Positions 19,447 to 28,653 of a stretch of DNA of 29,498 nt are shown here, piece after piece; position 1 is the first letter of the stretch, and the number at the start of each line of letters is the position of its first letter. The DNA is taken from the NCBI GenBank assembly GCA_016946835.1, contig JACVTC010000430.1:1-29498 (forward strand), given 5' to 3'. Origin of the DNA: Neocallimastix lanati (nom. inval.). Taxonomy: Eukaryota > Neocallimastigomycota > Neocallimastigomycetes > Neocallimastigales > Neocallimastigaceae. Made by a program: the position numbers and the translations under genes. The notes beneath the pieces are model-generated. The model had not been told where the DNA came from. It ran no database searches and saw nothing but the letters and a program-made list of their open reading frames with translations.

Positions 19447-19594
19447 TGTCGAGAACCTTTTGTGTGAAAAAACCTTAAAACAATCTTAAGTAACATTAAG
19501 ATTTGTTACACATTATATATAAAAGTTTTGTCTAGCTCCCAAAGTGAAAATAGTTGAGCATCGTTACCATAAACTTTGTCATCCAGATTCTACA
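19447..19594 (+). mobile_element. candidate 5' LTR of gypsy relic D
   Basis: It starts TGTCGAGAACCT and ends GATTCTACA. The 3' candidate (22313-22400) starts TGTCAAAAACCT and ends GATTCTTACA. It has a hairpin AATCTTA/TAAGATT (about 19484-19505) and TATATATAAAAG. After the end come TAAAT and then TGGTACTAACAATCG (from 19600), a PBS-like sequence. The interior differs strongly from the 3' candidate and no target duplication is seen, so this is tentative. Confidence 0.35.
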
Positions 19595-20242
19595 TAAATT
19601 GGTACTAACAATCGAATTAATCTGTGTTTATCGATAAAGAGCTAAAGAGACTTACCAGGCAAAGCTTTAAAAAAATATATATTTCCTGGCTCAATACTAT
19701 ATGATTTGGCTTATAGCAATTCAATAAGAAATAAAAAATAATTAAAAAAAATATTTGTTTACTATTATATCTTCCAAAATAATTATATGACGTTTTATCA
19801 CTCTAAAAACTAAAACAAGGAATTTAAAAAAAAAAATCAACTCTGAATTATATACAATCTTAAATCTATTATTCTCAAATTTAATCTGAAATTCTATATC
19901 AACTTAATCCAAAAAATTTTAAACCTCATTAATCTTTTCTGAAATATTTCCAACTTCTCTATTACTATTAAATTACTATAATTATATATATATAAATATA
20001 TATGATTATAGTAATTTAGTATATCATACAAATTTAAAATTTCAACATCAAATCTTTATTCAATTTCAAATAATTTCCAGTGGGATCAATTATTACTATG
20101 TATATATTCAAATCCTATTTAATCAAAAGAATATTATAATTTAATTATTATCTACTATACTGAAAAAATAGTTCTTAAATATATCTTATTCCAATTTATT
20201 CAATAATCAACTACAAAAGTAATAGTTAAATTAACATTCAAA
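19595..20242 (+). other. untranslated leader of relic D
   Basis: It starts with the PBS-like TGGTACTAACAATCG (19600-19614). A strong inverted repeat AAATTACTATAAT...ATTATAGTAATTT spans 19970-20017 around a TATATA core. No ORF. Confidence 0.4.
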
Positions 20243-20925
20243 ATGGAAGAAAACAATTTTGCAAACGCAACCTAAAAAGATGATTTTGACGAAGACAGAT
20301 GCTATCTTATGGGATTCTTAGCTAAAATGAATTTGATCTTCATGATTCACCCTGATAGAATCAATAATGACGAAACAAAAGTAAACTACGTTATTTCTAG
20401 GGTGTATGACAATGCTATGAATTGGGCAGCTTCACTTATGAAGAATCAGGATCCATGCTTGTTAAATTACGAAGCCTTCGTAGAAAGAATGAAATCTGTA
20501 TATGGGAGTTATGACTCAACATTCGTTGCGAATCAAAAACTCAGAACTACAAGGCAAAAACGGTTAGGCGACATTAGAAGCTATATACTTGAATTCAATT
20601 CTTATAAAGACGAGTCATCATAGAATAAAGAAGCTAAAATGGATGCGTTTCTTGTTGGTTTAAATGATCAAATTGCTATAAGAATTCTGGAAATGTTCCC
20701 TGGTCTAAGATCTTTTATTGCTATGCGAACTATAGCTTCCAGGATAGAGGTCGTCTATCGGCCCACAGACAATTTACAAATAATCAAAAACAATCAAACA
20801 ATAACCATAATAACAACAATTCTAATAAGAATAGATTGAATTTTAATAAAAAAGATTCGAATTCTTAACATTATGGATGTTTATCCAAAGAAGAAAAAGA
20901 AAGAAGAAGAGAAAAAAGCTTTTAA
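20243..20925 (+). pseudogene. Ty3/gypsy Gag relic of element D
   Basis: The ATG at 20243 (MEENNFANAT) matches the start of relic 1 gag and is preferred over the later ATG at 20309. Codon 11 is TAA (20273-20275), probably from CAA. The same frame then runs CYLMGFLAKMNLIFMI, MNWAASLMKNQDP, NYEAFVERMKSVYGSYDS, NQKLRTTRQKRLGDI, a TAG at 20621, and MDAFLVGLNDQIAIRIL. After a TGA at 20837 the frame resumes with the lysine-rich MDVYPKKKKKEEEKKAF, the segment that normally precedes the zinc knuckle. The knuckle itself, protease and RT are deleted, and RNase H follows in the same frame. Confidence 0.82.
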
Positions 20926-21193
20926 AACAGCCTTTGTTGAGTGTAGACACCTACTTTTAGGCAGTAAGTTTCCAACCCAGGTATACTCTGATCACAGGAA
21001 TTTACTTTTCGCCAGTAAACCACAATTACTTACTCAAAGTCAAGATCGTTGTCAAGAATTCCTCTCAGCCTTTGAATTTACCATTTTCTATAGACCAGTG
21101 ATATCAAATGGTAAAGCCGACCAACTCTCCCGTAGGGTTGACCATGAGGTACTCGTTAGTCAGAACCTAGATGAATCTCCTATAAGGATTTGA
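20926..21193 (+). pseudogene. RNase H C-terminal part fused to Gag in element D
   Basis: The open frame 20873-21193 passes from Gag (KKEEEKKAF) directly into RNase H: CRHLLLGSKFPTQVYSDHRNL, RCQEFLSAFEFTIFYRP, NGKADQLSRRVDHEV. The catalytic Asp of YSDH and of KADQLSRR are kept. The N-terminal half with the first Asp and the Glu is missing. Cys stands where Trp is usual in EWRHLL. The in-frame join removes about 2 kb of ordinary pol and is a clean internal deletion, such as arises by template switching during reverse transcription. Confidence 0.82.
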
Positions 21194-21299
21194 CAACTCT
21201 TCAGACTTCGCTTGTTTAATCACGTACCAATAGTCTTTCTTTGTAGACGATACAAAACAGGGTAAATGTAAGTGAACTTTGTCCAAGATATACCTGCCA

Positions 21300-21519
21300 A
21301 ATTTGACTCCAAGGACAAAACTATTATATACAATTAGTTTCTTGATGATGAGGTTATCTTAAAGAGGGAAAGGAAGGTTTATGTCGCACCTAAATTAAAA
21401 AACCATCATGAAATTAAACCATGATTATGAAATTGTTGTTAACCTAGGTATTAAAAGAAAATATAAATTAATACACCGCTGATATACCTGGCCAGACCTG
21501 AAAAAAGATGTAGTAGACT
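21300..21519 (+). pseudogene. integrase N-terminal finger relic, element D
   Basis: The frames are broken. Recognisable pieces are KRERKVYVAPKLKNHHEI near 21363-21415 and YTWPDLKKDVVDYV (21483-21524), the YYWPGMxKDVxxYV motif at the end of the HHCC finger. The two Cys and the catalytic core that should follow are absent, since sequence jumps at about 21520 to the end of the core. A TAA follows DYV. Confidence 0.65.
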
Positions 21520-22187
21520 ATGTATAATTTTGAAAGATTTGTGCCAAAATTAAGATACTCGGAACAAGTCTTACAGAAAAATAAGTGGTTAGCAGAATTT
21601 TGCTACAATAATTCGATTAATGCCTCTACTGGCAAAGCTCTCTTCCTAGCCATATATAACTACCAGCTATACGTCATTCCTCAAACCTCCTACTTGGTAA
21701 ATTTTCTTGGTGTGGCCATATTTATAGCTTTGCCCACAATCTAGCTAACTTGAAATATATATTATCTACTCAAAAGGAAAACTATTTAAGTACTAAGGTT
21801 AAGAAGTATGCCAACCCTCCGGTCCACTACCAACTTATTGATCTAGTCTGGTTGAAGCCTGCCAACTTCAATCCATTCCCGTTATATAAGCTACAAATTC
21901 GACGCTATGGTCCTTTTGAAATTACCGGAGTTTACCAGGAACAAAATAGCTTTTGCTTGGATTTTTCCGGTTCACCGTTCCTAAATATGTGTTCTAAATT
22001 GATGGTGAATTGGAACCTTACCAAAAAAGAAAATACAACCCTATGGAAATTAGTTACTTCTCTTGGAGGAATTTCTCACAACCCTACGTTAAATTCACCA
22101 ATAGAAATAATCAAGATTTACAGCTCAAGAAAACATAAGAGAAACTACCAATACTTGTCTACTAGAAAAGATAATTCCAAAGGTTGA
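21520..22187 (+). pseudogene. integrase C-terminal part with GPF domain, element D
   Basis: The first frame (21520-21744) gives QVLQKNKWLAEFCYNNSIN and ASTGKALFLAIYNYQ, the end of the integrase core. Another frame (to 22187) gives YLSTKVKKYANPPVHYQLID, VWLKPANF and RRYGPFEITGVYQ, the GPF/Y domain that contacts target DNA or host factors. A frameshift lies near 21744. The region that holds the D-D-E triad is deleted. After 22187 the protein end is visible in another frame up to WRR-stop at 22312. Confidence 0.75.
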
Positions 22188-22297
22188 ATTGATGTAAATA
22201 TTATTGACAAAAACAAAATTATGACCCAGTATTAGCCGAATATGAAATGTTATTTTACGAACAATTTTGTGCCACTGTTAACCATCCTGATAATGGT

Positions 22298-22312
22298 TCC
22301 TGGAGGAGGTAG
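22298..22312 (+). promoter_or_regulatory. polypurine tract of element D
   Basis: TGGAGGAGGTAG lies immediately before TGTCAAAAACC. This is the place and form of the plus-strand primer of LTR retrotransposons. It overlaps the last codons and stop of pol. Confidence 0.6.
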
Positions 22313-22400
22313 TGTCAAAAACCTATGATACTTGTACTGCGGTTAAATTAATCCTATAATGGATTAATTATTTTTTTAAATATAATTAGAGATTCTTACA
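22313..22400 (+). mobile_element. candidate 3' LTR (partial) of relic D
   Basis: It starts TGTCAAAAACCT right after the polypurine tract and may end GATTCTTACA at 22400. It contains the hairpin TTAATCC/GGATTAA. At 88 bases it is shorter than the 5' candidate, so it is probably rearranged. The right end is uncertain. Confidence 0.35.
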
Positions 22401-22832
22401 ATGTTTTACGAAACAACGTTATATTATAATAATTATCAAAGTCGGAAAAAGTATTATTTTATATTTTATATTTTTATTATTAAATTTATTATTTTATATT
22501 AAGAAAAATATTAAAAAAAAAAATAAAAAATTTTCAACCAATTAAATCTATTTTATATACTATAAAACAAATGTAAAAGAAATAACTTTTACTCCGCCTA
22601 TTAAATTTTTTGGAAGATGGATTAAAATAAAAATAAATAAAAGTTTTTTAAAAGAGGAATTAATTTCAGTCAAAATAATGTATTATAAAGTTTAGTGTTT
22701 GAATTTAGTGAAGTTGTAGAGACATTAATTTGTTTAATTTGTTATTCTTGGTTTTTAAAGAGATTAAAATATTAATTATTAGGAATATACAATTAAAAAT
22801 TATTAAATAATATTTTCAAAATCCTGTACTAA
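22401..22832. other. AT-rich spacer left of composite element B/A1
   Basis: No gene. A weakly related, inverted continuation of repeat F may be present near the right end (TTAAATAATATTTTCAAAAT). Confidence 0.35.
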
Positions 22833-23300
22833 ATGTATGTAAGAATCTATAATTATTTTTTAACATAATAAATATATTTTCTTTAGTTGTAATAATTATA
22901 TATTTATTTAATTATATAATATATATTCACTTAAATATTATTAATTATTTATTTAATTTAATTTTAAACATTCATTAATTTAATATATAAATAATAATAA
23001 TTTATTTAATTATACATTTATACATTTAATTATTAATTTATTAATATTTGTTTTTTCATTTAATTAGATTATAAATTTAAACATTATTATGTATTCTATT
23101 ATATATTTTATTATGTATTTTGTATTTTATAATGTATTCTGTATTTTGATAATTACAAAATTTTATATATATTGTTTTATTAATGTAATAAGATAATTTA
23201 CATTTTATGATCAAAATATCTTTTATTATTTTATTATTTTAATTTTCGATCATTAATTAAATTAGCTAATCAGTCAATTACGGTTTTTTCCAATAACCTT

Positions 23301-23352
23301 ATTAATTAAGTAAAACCAATCACTAAGAAGTGATTGGTTTTACTTAATTAAT
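23301..23352. promoter_or_regulatory. perfect 24-bp inverted repeat with 4-base loop in LTR A1
   Basis: Bases 23301-23324 are the exact reverse complement of 23329-23352, with loop AAGA. The half-sites contain TTAATTAAGTAAAACC. In A2 only the right arm is well kept, and J and K have shorter 11-bp hairpins at the same place. Confidence 0.75.
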
Positions 23353-23387
23353 GCGATGATCGAAATGGATAGAATATCGATCAAAAA

Positions 23388-23444
23388 CTTATCTAGGTTA
23401 TTTTGTCTAATCTTTTCCTAGATAAGAGATTTGTTAATATTAGA
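23388..23444 (+). promoter_or_regulatory. LTR pseudoknot motif, copy A1
   Basis: Helix 1: CTTATCTA (23388-23395) with TAGATAAG (23419-23426), perfect. Helix 2: TCTAATCTT (23406-23414) with AATATTAGA (23436-23444), one mismatch. Confidence 0.65.
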
Positions 23445-23833
23445 AAAAACATTTTGTTTTTAACCTAATTTTTAAAAAAAAAAATATAAATAAGGCTTTT
23501 GAGTTCTTTTTGAGAAATCAAGAATTATTACTATAACAATTATAATATAACAATTATAATATAATAATAATAATAATAAATATTTTATATTTCTAATTTA
23601 ATAAAGCTTGTTTTAATAAAACAAATTTAAAAAACAAAACAAATAAATATTTTTTTTCAAAAAATCTTGTGAATTTTAATATTAGTTTATTATAATAAAT
23701 TCTTCACCATTTTAAAAGATAAATATAATTATCTTTCTATTTCTCTCAATTTAATAATAATTTTTACTAAAGTTATTATTAATTTGTAGTTAATATTTTA
23801 ATTAAAATTAATTTTATAATTAAATTATTACAA

Positions 23834-24385
23834 TGTAAAACGTTTATTTAATATATATTAAAATAACAAATAATAAATAAGATAAATACTAAGATAACTT
23901 AACATCTCTCTATCAGAGTTATTATTTAAAAAATTATTTTTAATTATAATTAATTATTTTTGACACTTAAGAATATAGCGAAACATTATTTAACTCTACT
24001 CTTTAACAGTAACAGGACTTACATTAAGCTAATTTCTCTATTTAAAATAATTATTTTTATTTATTTAATATTTAATATTTGTTTTAACAATTTTTGTTAA
24101 TAGTAACTTTAACTCGTTACGGTTACAGGTACAATTATTTTTATACATGTAAATAAATGAATGACTGATAAATTATATAATTTAACATAATATACTAATC
24201 ATTTAATAAACTATCTATAATTTATAACTAATAATAAAATAAATTAAAAAATATAATAAAATTTAATTTACGAAATTAAGGAAAGAATTTTTTTATTAGC
24301 TAGAAATTACTAACTGTTTGTAGATACGTTACGTAATCAAGAGACTATCATAGGATAGGCTTCATGTTACTATGTATCTGTTACA
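23834..24385 (-). mobile_element. LTR B2 (3' LTR of element B)
   Basis: On the plus strand it reads TGTAAAACGTTTATTT...CTATGTATCTGTTACA, 552 bp. It aligns with B3 and B1. Its first four bases are shared with the A1 target duplication. On the minus strand it is preceded by CATTGGGAAAGGCCT, a polypurine-like sequence. Confidence 0.68.
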
Positions 24386-24700
24386 AGGCCTTTCCCAATG
24401 AGCAAGCTACTAATGATTGACGTTAGCAATAAACTAGCCAGAGCTAAAAAGGGTTTCAACGCTCTTACATGGAGCACTGGGTACATGTTTGAAAATGGCT
24501 AGCGGATAATATTGAGCCTGTAGTTTTTGTTATTCTTCTCAAGGCCTATTACTTTAAACGGTCCTGATTTTCTTGTCACTAACTTATAAAACGGCTCGCA
24601 TCATAATTCTCTTACTTCCTCAACCATACTTTATCTAGCAATCTGTATCTGGGGGAGTAGCACAAAATATTTTGTTGAAGAAATCTCTCATATTTTTCTT
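24386..24700 (-). pseudogene. integrase C-terminal (GPF domain) relic of element B
   Basis: One minus-strand frame with three stops gives KYFVLLPQIQIAR, MVEEVREL, FYKLVTRKSGPFKVIG, EKNNKNYRLNII, and NMYPVLHVRALKPFLAL. This is the family order: VWL-type strand, GPF motif, then xMHPVFHVSxLKP. It ends within about 60 bases of the LTR, as expected for the last domain of pol. Stops stand at positions usually held by Trp or Gln. Upstream domains are missing. Confidence 0.78.
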
Positions 24701-25538
24701 TTTTCGGAAAAATAGTTTCTAGAATGAAAAAGTATAAAAAGTTCTTAGAATAAGATTTTAATTGATTAAAATGAATCATATGATAAAAGTAATAATAAAA
24801 TTTATAAAATTGGGATTTTCTAATAATTTCCGACTAAATAAATTAACCGAGAAAATCCATGAAATTCTATAATTTTTTGTAGAATGAAAATTATAGAAAA
24901 TATTATTAATATTTATTTAAAATAATAATTTGTAAAATAAGTCGAAGTCACAATCGAACCCATGTAGTATTTGTCATAGTCACTGCAACCAACCACTAGA
25001 CTATTATTCTAATTTCTAAATGTAATGCTAAAGAATAAAATAAAAATATGATAAATTTAATTATTTTCAAATAATTAAGTAAAATATTACTTTATTTAAT
25101 TTTTAGATTTTTTTAACCTTAATAAACTTTTCAATTAAACTTTTTAATAATTAAAATAATATTAATTAAATTAAAATAAGTTATTAATTGTTTATTCTTA
25201 ATATTTTAAAAATATATTTGTAATATTAAATTATACTTTACTTTGTTTATTTAAAAATAGTAAAATTTCAATTAAAAATAATAACTTTTTAATTAAAGTA
25301 TAAATAACTTTTTTTAAATTACACTTTAATAATTATATATATATTTTTAATATATAAATAAATATTATTAAGAAATTTTAATTAATTAAATAATTAAATA
25401 ATTTATATTTTTATAATTAAAGCTTAAATTATAAATGAATTATAAAATGAATGTAATTTTCTTAATAAAAATAAAAAAAAACCATATAAGAAAAAAAAAA
25501 AAAAAAAAAAAAAATAAAATATAATTATTATTATTATT
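24701..25538. other. non-coding interior of element B
   Basis: AT-rich, no ORF. It holds the tRNA-like relic at 24934-25010 and a run of 24 A at 25491-25514. Confidence 0.45.
24934..25010 (-). pseudogene. tRNA-like relic
   Basis: On the minus strand, the A box TAGTCTAGTGG (25003 to 24993) is perfect and GGTTCGATT (24960 to 24952) resembles the B box, with canonical spacing of 45. The 5' AGAATAA and 3' TTATTTT strands can pair over seven positions, but 6 bases too far downstream. D, anticodon and T stems are degraded, so the amino acid cannot be assigned. It is a tRNA pseudogene or a tRNA-derived SINE head. Confidence 0.35.
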
Positions 25539-25553
25539 CCCTGAACCTTACCA
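25539..25553 (-). promoter_or_regulatory. primer-binding site of element B
   Basis: The minus strand reads TGGTAAGGTTCAGGG. If C3 and its duplicated TTAC are taken out, it directly follows the LTR B3 end (...CGTACCTTTTAC). TGG next to an LTR is the standard form. The matching tRNA was not identified. Confidence 0.55.
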
Positions 25554-25557
25554 GTAA

Positions 25558-26376
25558 TGGTAAAGAACGAACATATAATGGATTATTAATTAGAATTTCA
25601 ACTTATTTTAGAATCCATTATATTGTTTTTTACTTAATATTACTTTACTATATTTTCTATACTAAATTATTTTATAAATATAATTTTTTTTTATTAAAAG
25701 TTTCTAAAATATTATTAATAATTCTATATTTTTATTATTAATATCAATATCTATAATTTAACCTTAAATTTTATTATTTTATTAAAGTGTTTATTATCAA
25801 TTTTAATATTTTATTTTTATTTTCAAATATATTATTATATTATTATTATATTATATCAATATTAAAATTGTATTCTTTTTAGTATTTTATTTTATTATTA
25901 AATTGATTATTTAATATTTTTATTCCCCACAAATAAAATCAAATCTTAATTGATTAATAATAAATATATTAGAGTTTTTAAATTTATTTTATATAAAATA
26001 TAAGAATATTATATTAATATTCTTGATTAAAATAACTTTATTTTCTGTAAAATCTTTTTAAATTTTGTTTGTTTCTTTTCGTATATATTAAATAATTCAG
26101 TTTTAGTATATGAAAAATAATATAAAATTATATAATGAAAATTTATTAAAATAAAAATACTTATGAATTAGTTAATTTAAATTAATATAAAATTTTAATT
26201 AATTAGTAATAGTAAATTATTTTTTTAAAATATGATAATAAAATGTAGAAAGGCTTTACATATTTATTTTTTTCAAAAAGTATAAATAAGTGAAGTTTTT
26301 CAATAATTAAAATGTAGACAGAAAAAAAAATAAATAAATAATTAAATAAAATTCTAATAAAATCCGAACCATAACA
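25558..26376 (-). mobile_element. LTR C3, nested at the LTR/PBS junction of element B
   Basis: On the minus strand it reads TGTTATGGTTCGGA...GTTCGTTCTTTACCA, a diverged copy of C1 and C2 with the same terminal hairpin. GTAA flanks it on the plus strand (25554-25557, 26377-26380), and a 5-bp AGTAA reading is also possible. No ORF; the 71-codon minus frame inside it is not a gene. Confidence 0.72.
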
Positions 26377-26934
26377 GTAAAAGGTACGTTTATTATTAAC
26401 TAAAATAACGAATAACAATTAATTTTTAAAGGCTAAGATAATTTAACACCTCTCTATTCGAGTTGTTAATAATAAACACTATATTAATTATGCTATTAAC
26501 TAATTATTCTATAACACTAGAGTATAGCGCAGCACTTTATAACTTCTATCCGTTATTAGTTACTGGGCTTACACAGGGTAATATATATTTATTTATTAAT
26601 TAAAATTTTATTTATTAATATTAATATTTATTATAACAATATACTTTAATAGTAACGCTAGTGCGTTACAGTTACAAGTTCAATTATTATTTATAAATGT
26701 TAGTAAATTTATGATTGGTAAATAATTTAATTTACTTAGTTTACTAATCACAAAATAAAAATATACTTAACTAAGTATTTAACTATATAATTAACTATAA
26801 AATAATAAAATTTAATGTACGAAACAACTAAAAGATTTTATTTAATTAGCCAAAATTAATAACTGTTTAAAGATACGTTACGTAACCAAAGAACTATCAT
26901 TGGATAGGCTTAAAGTTACCATGTATCTATTACA
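26377..26934 (-). mobile_element. LTR B3 (5' LTR of element B)
   Basis: 558 bp, ending on the plus strand CATGTATCTATTACA, followed by CTAAA. It shares with B2 and B1 CCTCTCTATTCG, ATAGCGCAGCAC-like, GTTACAGTTACAAGTTCAA and AGATACGTTACGTAAC. Its left boundary is the C3 insertion. Confidence 0.68.
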
Positions 26935-27394
26935 CTAAAATGTGTGTAAGAATCTATAATTATTTGCTAACAAATAATTATATTTTCTTAGTTAAGTTAT
27001 TATAACTATAACTTTATTTAATTACATATAATATTTATTCATTAAATTTATTTAATTTAATTTTAAATATTCATTAATTTAACAAATTTTATTTAATTAA
27101 TTTTAAAAAATATATTAACAATATATTAATTTCTCTACTGTAACTAATGTATTCTGTATTGTATTCTGTATTTTATAATGTATTCTGTATTTAATTAACT
27201 ATTTAATTTTATATTTTTTATATAAGCATAAGTTATATGATCGAAATATCTTTTATTATTTTATTCTTTTATTTTCGATTATTAGATTAGATTGGAAAAT
27301 CGGTTAATTAAGATTTTTCCCAATTACATTTTAGAAGTAATCGGTTTTACTTAATTAATGCGATGATCGATATGGATAGAATATCGATCGAAAA

Positions 27395-27449
27395 CTTATC
27401 TAGGTTTTTCTATCTAATCTTTTCCTAGATAAGAGATTTGTTAAGATTA
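27395..27449 (+). promoter_or_regulatory. LTR pseudoknot motif, copy A2
   Basis: Helix 1: CTTATCTA (27395-27402) with TAGATAAG (27426-27433). Helix 2: TAATCTT within 27413-27421 with AAGATTA (27443-27449), 7 pairs. L1 begins GGTTTTTC and L2 ends TTCC. Confidence 0.7.
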
Positions 27450-27488
27450 TAAAACCCTTTCTTATTTAACCTTATTTTCATAAAAAAA

Positions 27489-27528
27489 TATAAAAACGGC
27501 TCTTGAGTTCTCTTTGAGAAATCAAGAG
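27489..27528 (+). promoter_or_regulatory. TATA box and nested CTTGA hairpin, LTR A2
   Basis: TATAAAAACGG is followed by CTCTTGA (27500-27506) with TCAAGAG (27522-27528), enclosing a second stem TTCTC/GAGAA (27508-27512 with 27516-27520). Then comes TTATTATTATAAG. A1 and A3 carry the same arrangement with G-U and sequence variants. Confidence 0.6.
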
Positions 27529-27777
27529 TTATTATTATAAGAAAAATAAAAAAAATATAATAATAAAAAACTCAATAAAATAATTATTAAACTTAATAAA
27601 ATTTAAAAATCTTTTTTAAAAAAATTTTATATATATACATCTTTTATACGTGTTCTCCTCAACTCTTATAATAAACTCGACTTTTAAGGTAAAATTCTCA
27701 ATTTATTAATATTTTAATTAATAAATTGAAGATAACAATTTTGTTATAAGAAATTATAATAAAATTGTTACAATGTG

Positions 27778-28653
27778 ATAAATAATGAAATTATAAAATT
27801 ATAATAAATAATAAATAATAAATACTTATTTAATTTAACTCAAAATTAATTCTTTTAGAAGTCCCGAAATCAATTTATGAAAATTAATTAAAAGAAATAA
27901 ATGAAAATAAAAAATAATAATAATTTAATTAATTATTAACAATATTAATTAAAATTAAAATAAATTAATAATTAATATTCTTATAAAATTATAAATAAAC
28001 AAAATAATAAACAATTTTAATAAATTGTAAATAATAAATAAACAAATTTATAAACATTTCAAAATTAAAATTAAATAGTTGAATAATCTTTAAATTGCCT
28101 TTTATTTAAAATAATTAATATTTTATTTATTTTATCACTCAACTTTTATAAACAAATTTTAATTAAAACTTGTTTATTTTAATACTTTATTCGTAAATAT
28201 TTATAATAATTATTTATTTTATTTATTTAATTGTTTATAAATGTAAATAGTTTAAAATTATTGAAAAATATAAAAACATGTAAATATTTCTTATAAATTA
28301 TTCTTTATTATTAATAATTTCAATAAATTATTTTATTAGTTTATTAATTGTTAATAATCAAATTTTTATTATTAAAATTTAAATAAATTATTATAAATAA
28401 TAAATATTTTATTTTATTATTTTATTACTTTTAATAATTATTTTTCTATTATTAATTTAAATAAAAATTAATAATTAAATAAATAAAAATTAATATTAAA
28501 ATAAAACAATTTTTTTTTAATAAACAATTTTGTGTTCTAATAAACTATATTTATATTAAATTTCTTAAATTTTTCTTAGTATTTATACCTTTATTCGCTT
28601 CTACAAAATTTAATTTTTGTAGATTAAAAATATTCAGTATAAATCAAATGTAA
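27778..28653 (-). repeat. interspersed repeat F, copy F3
   Basis: Forward homologue of F1 and inverted homologue of F2. Key blocks are CAACTTTTATAAACAAAT, TATAAAAACATGTAAATAT and CTTCTACAAAATTTAATTTTTGTAGA (about 28598-28622), a hairpin next to ATTTATACC. It lies between LTR A2 and the inverted A3. No coding sequence. Confidence 0.58.

Larger units (their letters stand above)
22838..23832 (+). mobile_element. solo LTR A1 (pseudoknot superfamily)
   Basis: It starts TGTAAGAATCTATAATTATT and ends AAATTATTACA. A perfect 5-bp target duplication ATGTA lies at 22833-22837 and 23833-23837. The insertion is in the first bases of LTR B2. It holds a perfect 24-bp hairpin (23301-23352), the pseudoknot (23388-23444), a TATAAATAAGG box near 23487 and the TTTTGA...TCAAGA hairpin. 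No ORF. Confidence 0.82.
22833..26939 (-). mobile_element. composite gypsy element B with nested LTRs A1 and C3
   Basis: If A1 is removed, CTAAA stands directly before TGTAAAACG (start of LTR B2). CTAAA also follows the end of LTR B3 (26935-26939), so the outer duplication is CTAAA. Integrase sequence inside is on the minus strand next to B2, so transcription ran right to left: B3 is the 5' LTR, then PBS, a 1.15-kb remnant interior, polypurine tract and B2 as 3' LTR. The two LTRs have diverged to perhaps 70-75% by eye, so the insertion is old. The interior has lost gag, RT and most of integrase. Confidence 0.6.
26945..27772 (+). mobile_element. solo LTR A2 (pseudoknot superfamily)
   Basis: It starts TGTAAGAATCTATAATTATT, ends AAAATTGTTACA, and has a perfect 5-bp target duplication ATGTG (26940-26944, 27773-27777). 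Ordered elements: hairpin GATCGATAT/ATATCGATC (27365-27373 with 27381-27389), pseudoknot 27395-27449, TATAAAAACGG near 27489, hairpin 27500-27528. No ORF. It is the closest relative of A1 and of the inverted piece A3. Confidence 0.83.

Noticed and set aside
26203-26418. 71-codon open frame on the minus strand
   Set aside because: It falls inside LTR C3 and crosses into B3; the hydrophobic, low-complexity product has no counterpart in C1 or C2.
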